Positions 35,239 through 47,820 of a stretch of 64,000 bases of DNA are shown one piece after another. The notes beneath the pieces were generated by a model, which searched no databases, was not told where the DNA came from, and saw nothing but the letters and a program-made list of their open reading frames with translations. The stretch is taken from NCBI GenBank assembly GCA_027257055.1, contig JAPVLO010000055.1, positions 8,579,501 through 8,643,500 on the forward strand, given 5' to 3'. The position numbers and the translations under genes were made by a program. The stretch is from Cephalopachus bancanus (lineage: Eukaryota; Chordata; Mammalia; Primates; Tarsiidae). Every line of letters begins with the position of its first letter. Position 1 is the stretch's first letter.

Positions 35239-36516
35239 TCTTTTTTTATTTTTTTTAAGGTTAGCACTTTGTATCTTTTTAAAATATATTTTTTTTAATT
35301 TTAAAGATGTGGGGTACAATTCAGGATTATGTGTACAAGTGATCTTTATATAGGCAAATTTGGGTCTCCCTTTGGTCCCCACTTTGCCTGGTTTGAAATC
35401 AGGTGCCCTTATTGATGTTATGTGCCCCTCCTCGCCCGGCAGTTTCTGGTTACTGCCGATCCCTTTTTTATTGTATTATAAATGTTCAGGATCCGCTTAT
35501 GAGTGAGAACACGTGGTACTCAGTTCTTTGTTTCTGTGATAGATCACTGAGTATGATAGACTCTAAATCCATCCAAGTTGCTGGGAAGTTCATATGTTTG
35601 TTCTTCTTTATGATTGCACAATATTCCATCGTGTATATGTACCACCTCTTTTTTTTTTTTGAGTTGGAGTCTCACTCCGCTGTCCAGGCTGGAGTGCAGT
35701 GGCACACTCACAGCTACTCCAGCATCGACCTGCTGGTCTCTGGTGATCCTTCTGCCTCAGCCTTCCAAGTAGCCAGAACTACAGTCATGTGCTACCACTC
35801 CCAGCTAATTTTTTTATTTGTTGTAGAGATGAGGACTCACCAAGTTGCCCAGGCTGATCTTGAACCCGTGGACAGAGGTTATCCACTCTCCTCAGTCTCC
35901 CAAAGTGCTGGGATTACAGGCTGAGTCACCAAGCTTGGCCTACTTTTTTTTTTTAATCCATGTCATTTTCAATGAGCAGAACCCTTGGTTCCATGTTTTT
36001 GCTATTGTAAATAGAGTTGCAATAAAAATACATGTGCAGGTGTCTTTTTTGAAAAGTGATTTAAGTTCCTCTAGGTATATTGCTAGAAAGGGGATTGGTG
36101 GGCTGCATGGAGGGTCAATTTCTAATTCTTTTAGGAATTGCCATACTGTTTTCCATAGAGGCTGAACTAGTTTGCATTCCCATCATTGGTGTAGAAGCGT
36201 TCCCATTTCTCTACATCCTCGCCAGCATCTGTTGTTTTTTGTTTTATTAAGTATGGCCATTCTTACTGGAATTAGGTGGTGTCTTAGTGTGGTTTTGATT
36301 TGCATTTATCTGATGATTAGTGAGGCTGAGCATTCTTCCATGTGTCTGTTGACTTTTTGTATGTCTTCTTTTGAGAATTGTCTAGTCATGTTTTTTGCTC
36401 ATTTTTTAATGGGGCTATTTGTTTTTTTCCTTTCGACACATTTGAGTTCCTTATAGATCCTGGATGTCAGACCTTTGTCAGATATGCAGTTGGCAAATAT
36501 TGTTTCCCATTCTGTG
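35239..36516 (-). mobile_element. L1, antisense, 5'-truncated
   Basis: 3' UTR at the left (GATGTGGGGTACAATTCAGG), then antisense ORF2 end after the Alu: TTTTTGCTATTGTAAATAGAG, GGAATTGCCATACTGTTTTCC, TTTGATTTGCATTTATCTGATG, CCTGGATGTCAGACCTTTGTCAG. Near-identical 11-bp flanks GTGGCCCTCCC (35228-35238) and GTGGTCCTCCC (36517-36527) form the TSD. Frames are decayed. Confidence 0.9.
35642..35941 (-). mobile_element. Alu inside L1, antisense
   Basis: Poly-T then GAGTTGGAGTCTCACTCCGC, TTATTTGTTGTAGAGATGAGG between arms, ends CACCAAGCTTGGCC. It splits the L1 between GTATATGTACCAC and the ORF2 tail. The long sense frame 35403-35924 is a chance fusion across L1 and Alu. Confidence 0.93.
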
Positions 36517-36527
36517 GTGGTCCTCCC

Positions 36528-37319
36528 CTTTTACATGGTGGTTCCATGTCACCTGCTGGTTAAGTTCAATGGTACAACCTTTGTGGAAGCATTCACATAT
36601 TCAGTACTAGCTTTGAACTAGCAGAGTTCAAAGTCAAGGGCAGAACAGCAAGAGTTTTATGAGTAAGTGAATCTTATCTGAATAAGTGAAAATACTATGC
36701 ATACCTCTATCCCTGAGTTTCTGGACCCATTTATTCTGGCCACAGAAAATACAGTGCCATATAAAGATCTATAATCCAAAGCATTCGTTTTGAAGGAATC
36801 ACCTCAACGGCAGCTGTTGAGGTATATATAAGTATTTCATCATTTTCTATGGCCAGTGTCTTCTGGAACTGTTGTGATCCCAATCCAGGGATTACAATGG
36901 CAATGCCACCTTTACTACCACACCCACAATAACATCACAACACCTGTTTCCCACAAAAAATCCCAGGGTCTCCATGACCATGCTTAACATCAGTAACTGC
37001 TGAAGCAGTGGGAAGATGAATTCCACAACACTTTCAACTTCCATTTCTTTCACAAGAGTATTTGGCTGGCAGAATTAATTCATTACTAGTATCCTAGTTT
37101 CAAGGGAGTCTTAGAAATGACACTTTTAGCTTTCTAGCCTTTGCACAATAGGAAAGTATACTAGATGGAGGTTGAGATGAAAACCAGCCCATTCACAACA
37201 AAGTTTCCAAGAAAGTAAATGAATGAATGAAAAATTGTCACAGTATTCTAAACACTGGCTATTAATGATATCATCTGAATGCATATCATGTTACATATTT
37301 GGCAATAAATGAATAGCAT
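36528..37319. other. No recognised feature
   Basis: Unassigned. It includes a 9-bp-stem hairpin (CTTTGAACT / AGTTCAAAG) near 36609-36631. Could belong to the same unnamed element as 33.9-35.2 kb. Confidence 0.4.
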
Positions 37320-37490
37320 ACATTATAATAGTTATTTAAGTCTCACCATTTATCTTTAGATTAGGTTTTGTCATCTCCATTTTATAGATTAAAACAAACA
37401 CCCAGGGAGATGAGTTCATTTATCCAAGAGTATCCTGCCAGGATTTGGCCCAGGTCTGGCTGCCTGCAGGGCTTATTTTCCCTTCACTAT
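37320..37490 (+). repeat. MIR SINE fragment
   Basis: TCATCTCCATTTTATAGATTAAAAC, then a GGGAGATGAGTTCATTTATCCAAG region, CAGGATTTGGCCCAGGTCTGGCTGCC. This is the MIR core order. Confidence 0.75.
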
Positions 37491-38582
37491 CCCACATTGC
37501 CTTTCAGCAGCTATTAGAAGAATGTAAAGGTTTTTTTTACTCTTTCTCAATACTGAGGAAGAATATGGCAGTGCCTTCCCTCCTACATTTAACTGCATAG
37601 GTTGTGCACTGCCCAAACCTTAAAGACACTATCATATAGGCATAATTAAGTATCATATAGTCCTGAGAATCATAGAATATAAAACTTTGTTCTTTGTAAT
37701 TTGTATCTTTTTATGGAATTTATATTACTCATCATGTTCCTCAATTTAAAGAAGTAAGTCTTTTCGACTCGTGGGAGGACCCCTCAAAAAACAAAATTGT
37801 CTCTTTTTTTTTAGAGGGTAGGTCCCTTGTAGTAAAGGCATCCTCTGCTAGGTAAGTGTTCTAAGAATCCATTGGAATCAGTGTACCAGCTAGTGTTGTT
37901 GTGAGAGGCTGATGTGAGCAGTGGAAAAAGCATCTCAATAGATACATTGCATCAAATGAAGAGTACTTTGAAAATGTCTGAAGTTTAAACATGAAGAATA
38001 AATACACAATTTTTTAATAAATAAATTCCATTTCCCTCCCATAGAAACAAAATTTACTAACTTACTTCAGTTACATTCATTTGGATTATAGTAAGTTCTT
38101 CTGTTGGAACTTCCCCCCACCCCCGTTGTCTATAGAATCCTATTTTAGGATGTGAATATGAAATAAATTTACTTACCTAGAATATTCTTATGTATAAAGA
38201 GTTGACCATTACATACTTAATTTACTAATCATGTATAAATTTTTACACATGCACCTGTAGAATTCTAAGTATTTTACCCTAAGAACTTAGAGAAACCAAT
38301 CATATAACAAAAGATGAAATATCTTAGCTCTAGTGTGGTTAGACCTAGGTTGGTATCAGTCTATTTTTCCTTTTCTGTTTTCCCTGGAGCCCTTTCACAG
38401 AGATGGAAGATTTCCTTAGATACTGAGTTTCTTAGCACAGGTTGAAAAACAAACCAAAGAGCCTGGGACTCTGGGGTATATCATTGGTTCAGAGCAAAAT
38501 GACTTTAAACTGCTTTTTTGGTTTGGGTTGAAAAAAATTCACAGGAATAGCTACTTTCATTTCTTTTAAAACTATGATGGAA
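37491..38582. other. No recognised feature
   Basis: AT-rich, unassigned. A CCCCCCACCCCCG run lies at about 38112. Confidence 0.5.
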
Positions 38583-38876
38583 AGCCAGTGCAGTGGCTCA
38601 CGCCTATAATCCCAGCACTTTGGGAGGCTGAGGTGAGAGGATGGCCTGAGCCCACAGGTTTGAGACTAGCCTGGGCAACTTAGCAAGACCTCATCTCTAC
38701 AATAAATAAAAAAACTAGCCGAGTGTGGTGGTGCTTGCCTGTAACTCCAGCTGCTTGGGAGGCTGAGGGGGAAGGATCACCTGAGCCCAGCAGGTTAACA
38801 CTACAGTGGCTATGAGCATGCCACTGCACTCCAGCCTGGGTAACAGAGTGAGACTCTGACTCAAAAAAAAAAAAAA
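38583..38876 (+). mobile_element. Alu, full length
   Basis: GCCAGTGCAGTGGCTCACGCC start, CTACAATAAATAAAAAAACTAGCC linker, 16-A tail. Only a short flank repeat (GATGG) is visible. A minus-strand 74-codon frame reads antisense Alu and is not a gene. Confidence 0.95.
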
Positions 38877-38879
38877 AAG

Positions 38880-40004
38880 ATGGTAGAAACATTGTGATGT
38901 GCATTAATTTCCACTACCAGATAGTGGGACATTAAGATATAACCCCCTCTCTAGTCTTCCTCTGGCTGTCCCTGTCCCTGTAACCCTCCACTGACCTTCC
39001 ACAAAACTTGAATCTCACCTTTTCCCTGGCTCTAACACATTCTATGTCAAAAAGGAAAGATGAGAAAAGAGCATAAAGCAGAATTTTTAAAAATCATATT
39101 ATAAGGCAAAGAAGTCTAAGAAGAAGCCACAGTTGTTGATGCTATTCCTGGCTCCGAAGCCATAGCATATATTTGTGGTTTTCTGCTCTTACCCCTTCCA
39201 GGTTCCTCTTGCATCTAGGCAGCAACTTAGTAATCATTTTCTGCATTGGGGACCCAAATCTTTATCCCTGTCCTAGTGTTCCTGTCTATGGAAGCTGCAG
39301 TAACTGTACTTTTACCATTGGGTATTTCTGAGGTCCCCAACTTCATATTTACTGAGTTTCCTGTTGTTCAGCAGCAACCTTTTCTCCCCAGATTATAAGA
39401 TCAATTACTCCAGCCAATAGTGTGAACTCTATTCATGTCACCTAGTCATCCAGGAATCTTTTTGGTCTGGCCCTTTTGGTCTGGTGGTTGTCTCAGCTTT
39501 TAATTTGATGATACAGCTCTTGCATCCCCTGTTGGAGAGGTTTCTCCCTCGGATGAAAGCTATTCAATACAGACCAGAATCAGGGAGATGGAAAACACAC
39601 ATTTTGAGAGTGAGTCATCTGGTATAATTCAAAGCAACACAATCCCCATCCAAAGCCCTGTATATTCTGACAAAGGGGAGAAATCCTATCACATGCAAAA
39701 GAATAGTTATGTGACTTGTAGAAAACTGGCCAAATTAGGAGCCAACATGTAGAGTTACAACATAGTAATCAGGGCTATGGAAGAAGTCAGCAGACATGAG
39801 ATCTCCAAAAAAAATCTGTGGGCATAGAAAAGTGGCAGGTCTCCAGGAGGTGCAGGGACTGATGAGGTCTTGAAGACTGAATGAGAATAAATCAAGCAGG
39901 AAGCAGCTTTCAAGGCAGGGGGAAGCCTGTGCTGAGGTGTGGCACCTACGTGTGGCTTCTCAGTTCAGAGAGAATGCTGTGTTGAGTGATGGCTAAGAAG
40001 AGGA
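38880..40004. other. Mostly unassigned; weak antisense L2
   Basis: 39810-39960 (TGATGAGGTCTTGAAGACTGAATGAG ... CAAGGCAGGGGGAAG) resembles antisense L2. The rest is unassigned. No exon seen. Confidence 0.35.
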
Positions 40005-40225
40005 AAGACCTGGGAAGGAGTCCTGGTTCTGATTCTTACCAGCTATGTATCCCAGGGTAATTAAATTTCTTCTGTGTGTGTGCTTAATTTTTCATAGCTA
40101 GCTAGCTAGATAACAATTGTACTTGCCTCATGTTTAAATGAGCATTAAGTGACAAGATGCATACAGAGTGCTTATTCCTGTGTTTAGCACATTCAGAATG
40201 TCCATTAAGTGTTAATTTTGGTAAT
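40005..40225 (+). repeat. MIR SINE
   Basis: GACCTGGGAAGGAGTCCTGGTTCTGATTCTTACCAGCTATG, TTGTACTTGCCTCATG, AATGAGCATTAAGTGACAAG, GTTTAGCACATTCAGAATG: MIR motif order, with an inserted CTAGCTAGCTAGATA run. Confidence 0.75.
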
Positions 40226-40289
40226 CACAGTTGAAGTTATGAAAACAAACACTAGCATGATGCATTCAGACAAGGGAAAGGGGTGTTGT

Positions 40290-40595
40290 CCATCTGAGAT
40301 GTGGTCTTGAAGAACCTTATAAGAGGTGAGAGATATGATGTGGTCGGCGGTATTGTTTAGATGAGGGGAGGAAGGGTGGCATAGATGGCATGAAACAGGA
40401 AAGTACTAGGAGAGATGGTTATTGAGAAGATGCAGAGGACTCATGTGTGGGAGCAATGAAAAAAAAAGATTTTCATGTTTTAGCAGATAATGTTAGGCTT
40501 TGAATGACTTTGTGTTGTTTGGATTTCTTCTGTAAGTATTGAGAAAATCAGTGGAAGGCATTGAAAAGAAAACCACTGGGCAAAAAAAAGGTAAA
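40290..40595 (-). repeat. L2 LINE fragment, antisense
   Basis: GATGTGGTCTTGAAGAACC, GGAGGAAGGGTGGCATAGATG, GTTAGGCTTTGAATGACTTTG, GTGGAAGGCATTGAAAAG follow the antisense order of the L2 body. Confidence 0.55.
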
Positions 40596-41800
40596 AGTGA
40601 ATATTGATTTATTGAACTGTATCATAGGTTTCTTTCCTCCATTTTAAAAAGAGTGTTGATACTTGACTTTTGATATTGACATTCCAAAAATGTGACAGCT
40701 CAGACTAGAATACATCAAATGAGGTCAGACAAGAAGCAGAAAAGTATGCTGAGAATGTTACATGAGACACAACCATTCAGTCATTGCTGGAACTTAGTTT
40801 TGTGCCCACCAACCAGTATAAGAAAGCATCTTATGTTTGCCATGTAGCTTTTCTTGAAGACGTCCCTCTCAGTTTTAATTGGAAAAGGTCTGAACAAGTG
40901 CAAACAGGGCACTTATGGAGATTTAGCTCTGCCAAATTGGGGAATAGGGACTGTTTAACACAGACTAGAAGGAGGAATGTGTGGGGACAGTTAGAAGTGG
41001 GAGCAGGAATTGAGAGATTGACCATCTACTAGCAAAATTGTGTGGGGCATCTCCATTTGCCTCTTTGGATTTACATGGGCTGCTTCCAGGGGCTGATTTT
41101 TTAGTGAAATCTCTTCCAATTACCCCATTTGAAAGGATGAGTTTCCAGTCAGAATCCTGACTGGTCCATAAGGGAACAGAAGAGGAGTCAAACTGAGTGA
41201 CCTAGGAAGAAGGAAAGGGTGTCAGCAACATGGCATGACCAAGACTAGGTTTTAAGAAAGGAGAGTTGGGCTTTAAAAAGGGAAGGAGGGTGAGTAAAAA
41301 AGGGCAAGGAGAAAAGCAAGAAGGACATGAAAGAAAAGAGAATCTAGAAGGATTCTGAGCGAGTAAAAGGCCAAGTGTCTGCAGGTGACTCCTTTCTATG
41401 ACCCTAGATATTGGGCTAAACCTAGCGAGTGCAGTCCAGTAGGAGCCTGTGTACGTATGTGTGGGTGTGCGTGTGTGTACATGTGTGCACACATGTTTGT
41501 GTGTGCAGACTAGTGAGTAAGCGGAGATCAACCAGGGTGAAAGACAGATGAGCATCTGGATCAAGGGCAGAGATGGAGAAGACTTAGAAAACAACGTTCT
41601 TAGGATTTCACAGAAAGTGTAGGGTGGAATTTGAAGAATGCTTTCCCCAAGACTGGGGATTTGAGGCCTGTTTGCCTCAATTGTCAAGGGGCCGTGGGCC
41701 CCAGCTGCCAGGTTACAGCTTTTATTACCAGTCCAGTGCTAAATTAAAGAGTTAAATCACTGTCATGATGAGGCTTCTTCAATATAAGAAAGAAATAAGA
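40596..41800. other. No recognised feature
   Basis: Unassigned, with a GT-rich tract at 41450-41508. The 161-codon minus-strand frame 41202-41687 has no domain, and its compositional bias comes partly from the GT tract, so it is not called. Confidence 0.5.
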
Positions 41801-41841
41801 TTTTTTTTTTCAATTTTTATTTTTATTTATTTATTTATTTC

Positions 41842-41951
41842 AGTTGGAGTCTCACTCTTGTTGCCCAGGCTGTAGTGCAGTGGCACGCTCACGGCCACCG
41901 CAGCCTCAACCTGCTCGGCTTAGGTGATCCTTCTGCCTCGGCCTTCCAATT
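41842..41951 (-). mobile_element. Half Alu, antisense, 5'-truncated
   Basis: T/TTTA-rich tail, then GTTGGAGTCTCACTCTTGTTGCCC to GCCTTCCAA, i.e. part of the right arm only. T-rich flanks on both sides are likely the TSD but are too low-complexity to delimit. Confidence 0.88.
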
Positions 41952-42344
41952 TTTTTTTTTTTTCAGTTTTTAGACTTTAACATAGTCTATTTCAAAGGAG
42001 TACTAAGCCAGACAAAAGCTGGTTTTGGTTATGAGAAGAGACTGGGGTTGAACCTTGTTTTAAAGTTGATTATGTTAGTTTAGGTAGAGACTGAACATTG
42101 GACAAGAATAGGCAATGTTGAAACTGGAAAAGAAACTTTACTTCTTCCTCAATATTTGACCAATCAGGAAAGGAAGATGGAAACCTCTTCTAATGTGGAC
42201 TGAGTAAGATTAAAGATTGTCTGAGTCCCACAGTGTTCTTTTTTTCGCTGCAAATGCTGCCTCCTGTTTGGGGATTTCCTTTCCTTAAGAGAATATATTT
42301 AAACAGCAAGATGGTAGATACAAGAAAAATACTTAGGACGCAAT
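41952..42344. other. No recognised feature
   Basis: Unassigned stretch between the half Alu and MIR. Confidence 0.5.
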
Positions 42345-42500
42345 ATGGCATCATGAAAAGAGCATGAATTTTGAGTGTGAGATTGACCCGGAATTGAATT
42401 TCTGCTCTGCCATTTAGACTTCTTCAAGTCTGTAAATGGGGAAAATAATATCTACCTTGCAAGGTTGCATGAGAGATTAGGGAAATGCTGTGTGTGTGAG
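42345..42500 (+). repeat. MIR SINE
   Basis: AAAGAGCATGAATTTTGAGTGTGAG, TTGAATTTCTGCTCTGCC, TGTAAATGGGGAAAATAATATCTACC, GGTTGCATGAGAGATTAGG: clear MIR order, sense. Confidence 0.8.
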
Positions 42501-44518
42501 GAACATCAGGATACAGCTGGTGATCAGCAAGTAAACTTTCACCACCCCCAGCACTGTAGTCCATCCCTGTGCAGAGGCACTTGGACTAGAATTCTCTCAG
42601 CCATTGCCAATTGGAAAAGGACTCCCTGTGTGAAGCCATGCAAAATGAAGTGTTATGACTTCATATGGGGTTTGCTCCAGGCACGCTGCTGTGATTAGTT
42701 AGAAGTTCCTGCTATCCTATTAATCATATATATCCTCGTAGCTGATTTGGATGAGAATGACTGCAAACTTTAGAATTCCAGTTTTCTTCTGAGCATGTTT
42801 GGTTTTGATATGGAATATGCTAAAAATTATCCCGTATATTAAAAATTCATGTTGAAGGGGACATGTCTTTCAAAGAATTTTTCACTTTAGGGTTTCTAGA
42901 AGCTGTCCAGATGAGTTGAATTCTGAAAACTGCAATTTGTGGCGGTCCTTGACAGTGTAGAAGAGAAGAACAAAGAGACACCCTAGATTCATTGTTTCCT
43001 CGTTTGTACCAGAAATTTGGTATTTACTGATTTTCCCCTTATATCCCTACTTATGTGCCTTGTATATAATCCAGGAGTCTCAAGGATTAGCAGGTTGTGA
43101 GGGAGACATTACATTGAAAGCTGCCTTTAATTCAAACTTACCCAAGAGAGCTTGTTGGTCTCATTCACGCTAAGAACTTTAGGATGAGGTCATCATCCCC
43201 ATGATTCCTTACTTTGAGGATGTTTATCATGAACATGCCAAGTTTACTCCAAGTTCATTCTTAAACACGCCAAGTTCATGCCAAGTTCATAAAGGCAGCA
43301 CCTTGTTACCTAGTGTCTGTTGCCTGCCTCTTTAAACACTAGTCTACTTTCTCTGAATTTTTTCTGCAAAAGCCAAATTACTTCTAAATACTCATTTTGC
43401 AAACAGAAATAGCTTATCTTAAAACTGCTTTTTAAAAACTCAGATTTTTCACTTCCTTCCCATTTACCTTTTTTCCCCATCATTCCCTGCTGCAGAGGCT
43501 CTCCCGTGGGTGTCCCTCATGTGCACAACAGCCACAAAGTCAGACTGCAAAGTGATTCTGCGAGCCTCTATTTTTTTTTAACACAATTCCGCCTCTCCAC
43601 AAGTCCTCTTAGACCTCTTCTTCCAGAATCAAAGCCACCAGATTTGATCTTCTCTTACTCCTACATAGGACTACCCAATCTGTGCTTGGTTTACATGCAA
43701 GGGGGTCTTTTGCCTCTGAATGAGAGGTTATGGAGTGCAAGGAAGGAACCAAGTGGATGGAGGTCAGCTGTCATGGGATCCACATTTACCTAGGCCCTTA
43801 TTGCTGTTTCTGTAGGCAGTTTGCTGTACTTCTCTGTATCTCTTTTCCTCTCTACAATGAGGAAGTGTTGTATGATGTGATCATTCCTTCATGCTTTGTG
43901 TCCACTTTGCTCTGCGGTTGCTCTCTCTTGGGATTTTTTTCACCATTTGCACATATACCTTGCGATGTAAAGGCCACGGCTTATCCACATACACACAAGG
44001 AATTCACCCAGTTGAGTTAAGCAGATCAGTGACTTCATAGCCCCGGTATGTGTAAGCCCTGCTAAGAAGCCTGATTCATGCCAGCTTTTAATAGAGAACA
44101 TGTTTCTAACATAAGAGTATAATCTGCTGCTCAGTTTACAACCTTGGGCTGTGTGCACTTCACAGCATCGTCAGCATTCTCTCAGGTTTCATTCTTAACC
44201 CCTTAGCTTTATGTTTTTACTTTGTCATTTAGAAGTTGAAGCTAAATATTGGTTACACACGAGCATAAGAATAGGGCAAATAGATGCTGGGAACTCCGAA
44301 AGTGAGGAGAGAGGGTGGGGGCTAAGGGTGGAAAAGCCACTCATTGGGTACCATGCTCACCACCTGCGTGGCAGGCTCAATGGAAGCCTAAACTTCACCA
44401 TCACACAATTACTCATACATCCATCCTTCACATGCACTCCCGAATCTAAGATTGAAAAAGAAAGACATTGAGTTACTTCTCCTCCTGAAACATCTTCCTG
44501 TAACTTTCATTAAAAAGT
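42501..44518. other. No recognised feature
   Basis: About 2 kb with no nameable repeat. 43234-43291 holds imperfect repeats of (G)CCAAGTTCAT. Two 95-96-codon sense frames at 43506-44020 lack motifs and overlap in different frames. Not called. Confidence 0.45.
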
Positions 44519-44524
44519 GTTGCT

Positions 44525-44804
44525 GGCCAGGCGCAGTGGCTCATGACTATAATCCCAGCACTTTGGGAGGCCGAGGTGAGAGGACTACCTGAGTCCACGC
44601 GTTTGAAGCCAGCCTGGGCAACTTGGTGAGACCTTATCTCTACAATAAATCAAAAAATTACCCAGTGTGGTGGCACACGCCTGTAGTCCCAGTTACTTGG
44701 AAGGCTGAAGTGGAATAATCACCTGAGCCCAGCAGGTCGAGGTGAGTGTGCCATTGCAATCCAGCCTGGGCGACAGAGTGAGACTCCGACTCAAAAAAAA
44801 AAAA
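44525..44804 (+). mobile_element. Alu, full length
   Basis: GGCCAGGCGCAGTGGCTCATG start, CTACAATAAATCAAAAAATTACC linker, GACTCCGACTC before the A tail. TSD TGTTGCT at 44518-44524 and 44805-44811. Confidence 0.95.
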
Positions 44805-44884
44805 TGTTGCTTAAAGATGCAGGTGGTTACCTGTGAAAATATTTACAGACATATAAATATATACAAGTTAGTATACACATAGTT

Positions 44885-46005
44885 TTGTCTTTCACTATCA
44901 GCTATGATGGCTCAGAAGCAGTGATACCCAAGTAACAACAAGCATACCTGATGCCCTGATGTAGTTTTTTAATACCATTCTCCAGTAAAAGGAACCATGG
45001 AGAAATTTCTGATGGTAAGATTGGATCAGGGGATATACGAAGTGAGTCTGGAGCATCTTGTAGTGCCAGAAAACAAGAAATGGCTGAAACAAAATAAACC
45101 CCACAATGATGGGGGTGTGTCAGAGGGACTCAGAGACTAAATGAAGGAATTCCCAGTGGTGAAGGATGGAAAAATTTGAGCCATAAGAAAAAGTGGTATT
45201 GTTTAATAAACAAAAATATACAAGAAATATCCATGAATCATTACGGATATAAATAAATAGTTGAACAAATACATAACCGGGGAGAAAAAGACAAATCTCA
45301 TCTGCAGAAGATTTCCAAGTCATGTATGAAGATATTTTATCCTCAAGGAGATGGAGCACAGCTCCCCATTACTTCATCGTGAAGTGTTATGTAGTGACTT
45401 TCTTTCAAAGAATATGTTTTTGAAAAGAGGAAAAGACTAATTCTGTAGAGGAGAAACCTGACAAATATGACCTCAGCCAGGTGATCAAGGTCAATAATAA
45501 CAAGTCATCTTGCTACCATTTACCCTCTTATCATGAGATGAAAATAGAACTTTACCTCTTGGATCTTCCTCCCAAAAGTCCACAATCTGAGTGTAATCAT
45601 GAAAAAAAAGTTCAAATTCTAATTGAAAGGTAGTCTACAAAGTACTTTGACAGTACTTCTCAAAACTATTAAGGTCATACAAAATAAAGGAAGTCTGGGA
45701 GTGTCACTGTCAATGGAGTCTAAAAAGATACTACAACAAAATGTCATACGGTATCCTATATGGGATCCTGGAACATGAAAAGACGCTAGGTAAAAGCTAG
45801 GGAAATCTTAATAAACTGTGAACTTTTGTTCACAATAATGTATCAATATTGCCTCACAACAATTCATTAATTTTTAACAAATGCACCTTACTAATGTAAA
45901 ATGTAAGTAATAGGTGAAATTGGGAGTGGGGTACATGAAAATTCCTTGTACCATTTCATAAATTTTCTATAAATCTAACACTGTGCTAAAATAAAACATT
46001 TAACA
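44885..46005 (+). mobile_element. Ancient L1M-type LINE 3' end, sense
   Basis: AAAGGAACCATGGAGAAATT, GGGGTGTGTCAGAGGGACTCAGAG, AATGAAGGAATTCCCAGTGG, GAGAAACCTGACAAATATGACC, GATGGGATCCTGGAACATGAAAAGACG-type text, GTAAAATGTAAGTAATAGG, and the terminal CTGTGCTAAAATAAAACATTT, in the order of an old mammalian L1 3' end. No open frame. Confidence 0.75.
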
Positions 46006-46611
46006 AAACTATTTCTTGAAACCATAATAGCACCATCCCTACTATACACACTGTAGATAAAGTAGCAAATGAGAGGAAGAAACTTTATAGTCTAGAGAAA
46101 CATATTTTCTAGTAAAATAGATTTTCTGGGTTTTCTTTGTATTAATGTTAATTTTGGATCTCCGATCAAATTAAATTTTCATGAGCCCTATTTTCAGACC
46201 CTTCATTTTTTCCATGTCATTCAGAAATTTCTTCAGATATCAGACTTGACTAGATATAAAACATGAAAGTTAAAAGAAAAGTGTCTTCAGAAAATGTCTG
46301 ACAATTGACACAAATTTCATACTTGTTAGTCTTTGCAGAATAAAATTGCCATTATTCTATTGAATGCAAAATTCTACTTAAGAGGACTTTCTTAATATTT
46401 AGTCCCTAAGGAGGGCACCCTGACATTGTGGAAGAAAGAAGAAGTGGGGCGAAGCAAACTGACACCAAAAACCAAGTGCTGATGTGAGCAGGTGTAATTC
46501 TGTGAAGCCATTTGGCACATGAAAGCAAGCCATACATCCTTCAAAGATTTTATACCTACAATAAATTACACTCACTGATGGTTGTAAAGATGCTTAATCA
46601 TCAGTGAGGAA
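46006..46611. other. No recognised feature
   Basis: AT-rich and unassigned. Confidence 0.5.
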
Positions 46612-46860
46612 CCAAAGTGAGGTGATTGAGAATACAAACACTACCTATGGACAACCTGAGTTTAACTCCCAGATCAGCTTGGTGAGTGTGGGCTGCATGT
46701 TGACCTCTTATCTTGCTTTTGTTTATCACTTATAAAATGAGAGTAATCATAGTCTCCATATCATAGCTTATTGAAAGAATCAATTCATGCATTAAATTAA
46801 TTTAGAATAATGCCTGTCTGTGACTTATACCTAACAAACATCAGCTATAATTATCAAGAA
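46612..46860 (+). repeat. MIR SINE
   Basis: GAGAATACAAACACTACC, GACAACCTGAGTTTAACTCCCAG, CACTTATAAAATGAGAG, GAATAATGCCTGTCTGTG, AACAAACATCAGCTATAATT: near full-length, diverged MIR. Confidence 0.7.
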
Positions 46861-47329
46861 ATGGTCAAGCTATTTTAGGTTATTGATGGTGATCATATGT
46901 ACAGTGAACTGAAAAAGAGGTCAACAAAATCTCAGAAAAAAATTCAATAAAAGAAAGTTTTATGAAATCCAGTATATATGATTAATGCCTTTCAATATAT
47001 TAACATCAGATTTTCCTGATACCCATAGATAAGTTATCATATTAAAGAAAAAGTAAATTAAAGAAAGAAAACAGAGGGAAAGAAGGTAGGATGGAAAGAA
47101 GGGAAGGAGGGAGGAAGGGAGAAAGAATAAATGGGGACACATTTGTCAGAGCTTGCCCCTTAAAAGTTTCATGAGCAATTCTGGAGATGGGTTGAATGTT
47201 CCAATGTTGCAAGTGTATCAGGATAGCAAAATGAACTTTCCCTAACTTCATTATCATCTCACTGTGCTAAATGTTATTTTATTTCATTTTTTAATGTAAG
47301 AAGACGGGCACTGTCCTCTTTCAGTGGAG
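46861..47329. other. Unassigned with purine-rich tract
   Basis: 47048-47130 is a GA-rich strand-asymmetric tract (GGAAGGAGGGAGGAAGGGAG). It produces the hydrophobic Ser/Leu/Phe-rich nonsense frames on the minus strand. Otherwise nothing recognised. Confidence 0.7.
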
Positions 47330-47820
47330 GAAGTTTTTTCCAACAGTTCACCTATGTACCATTTTGTAGCAACGTTTGTGGGTACTCTACTGTGTCTTCT
47401 CTACATTGTCCACCATGGTGCGTGTTGACCTCACAGCATCCATTTCCATGTACCTGAGACTCTTATTCCGAGGGTTTCCTTCGGCTGCCTGAGCTGCAGT
47501 CAGGCAGACTGGATGAGCAGAGTATTCCATATCCCTGAAAGTAGCCCTCAGTCAATGGCAGACAAAGATCCCAGGTCTCTGACAACCATTTGGGATAGAG
47601 CTGAGGTGTGATCTCTTCTATTCCCCAGGATTTCCCTGTGGGATGGAGCCCTGTTGCTCACAGTGAAAACCTGCTCCTCACACACAATCTCTCAGCTTCC
47701 TTCCCTGCCTTAATTCATTGCCCCATATTTTTAGAGAGGATTCCAGAGACCTTCTTTTAAGTAAACTACTAGTCACATCTTTGTCTTTGAGTCAGCTTCT
47801 GGGGGAACCTAAGACAAATT
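47330..47820 (+). repeat. Ancient LTR-like repeat, family unresolved
   Basis: The end, AAGTAAACTACTAGTCACATC then TTTGTCTTTGAGTCAGCTTCTGGGGG and AACCTAAGACAA, is a familiar LTR-like terminus of ancient mammalian repeats. The upstream part is consistent but I cannot name the family. Confidence 0.45.

Noticed and set aside
35403..35924. 173-codon plus-strand frame, longest in the window
   Set aside because: Runs across antisense L1 and antisense Alu sequence; a chance fusion.
41202..41687. 161-codon minus-strand frame
   Set aside because: Low-complexity His/Thr/Val stretch comes from a GT-rich tract; no recognisable domain or codon signal.
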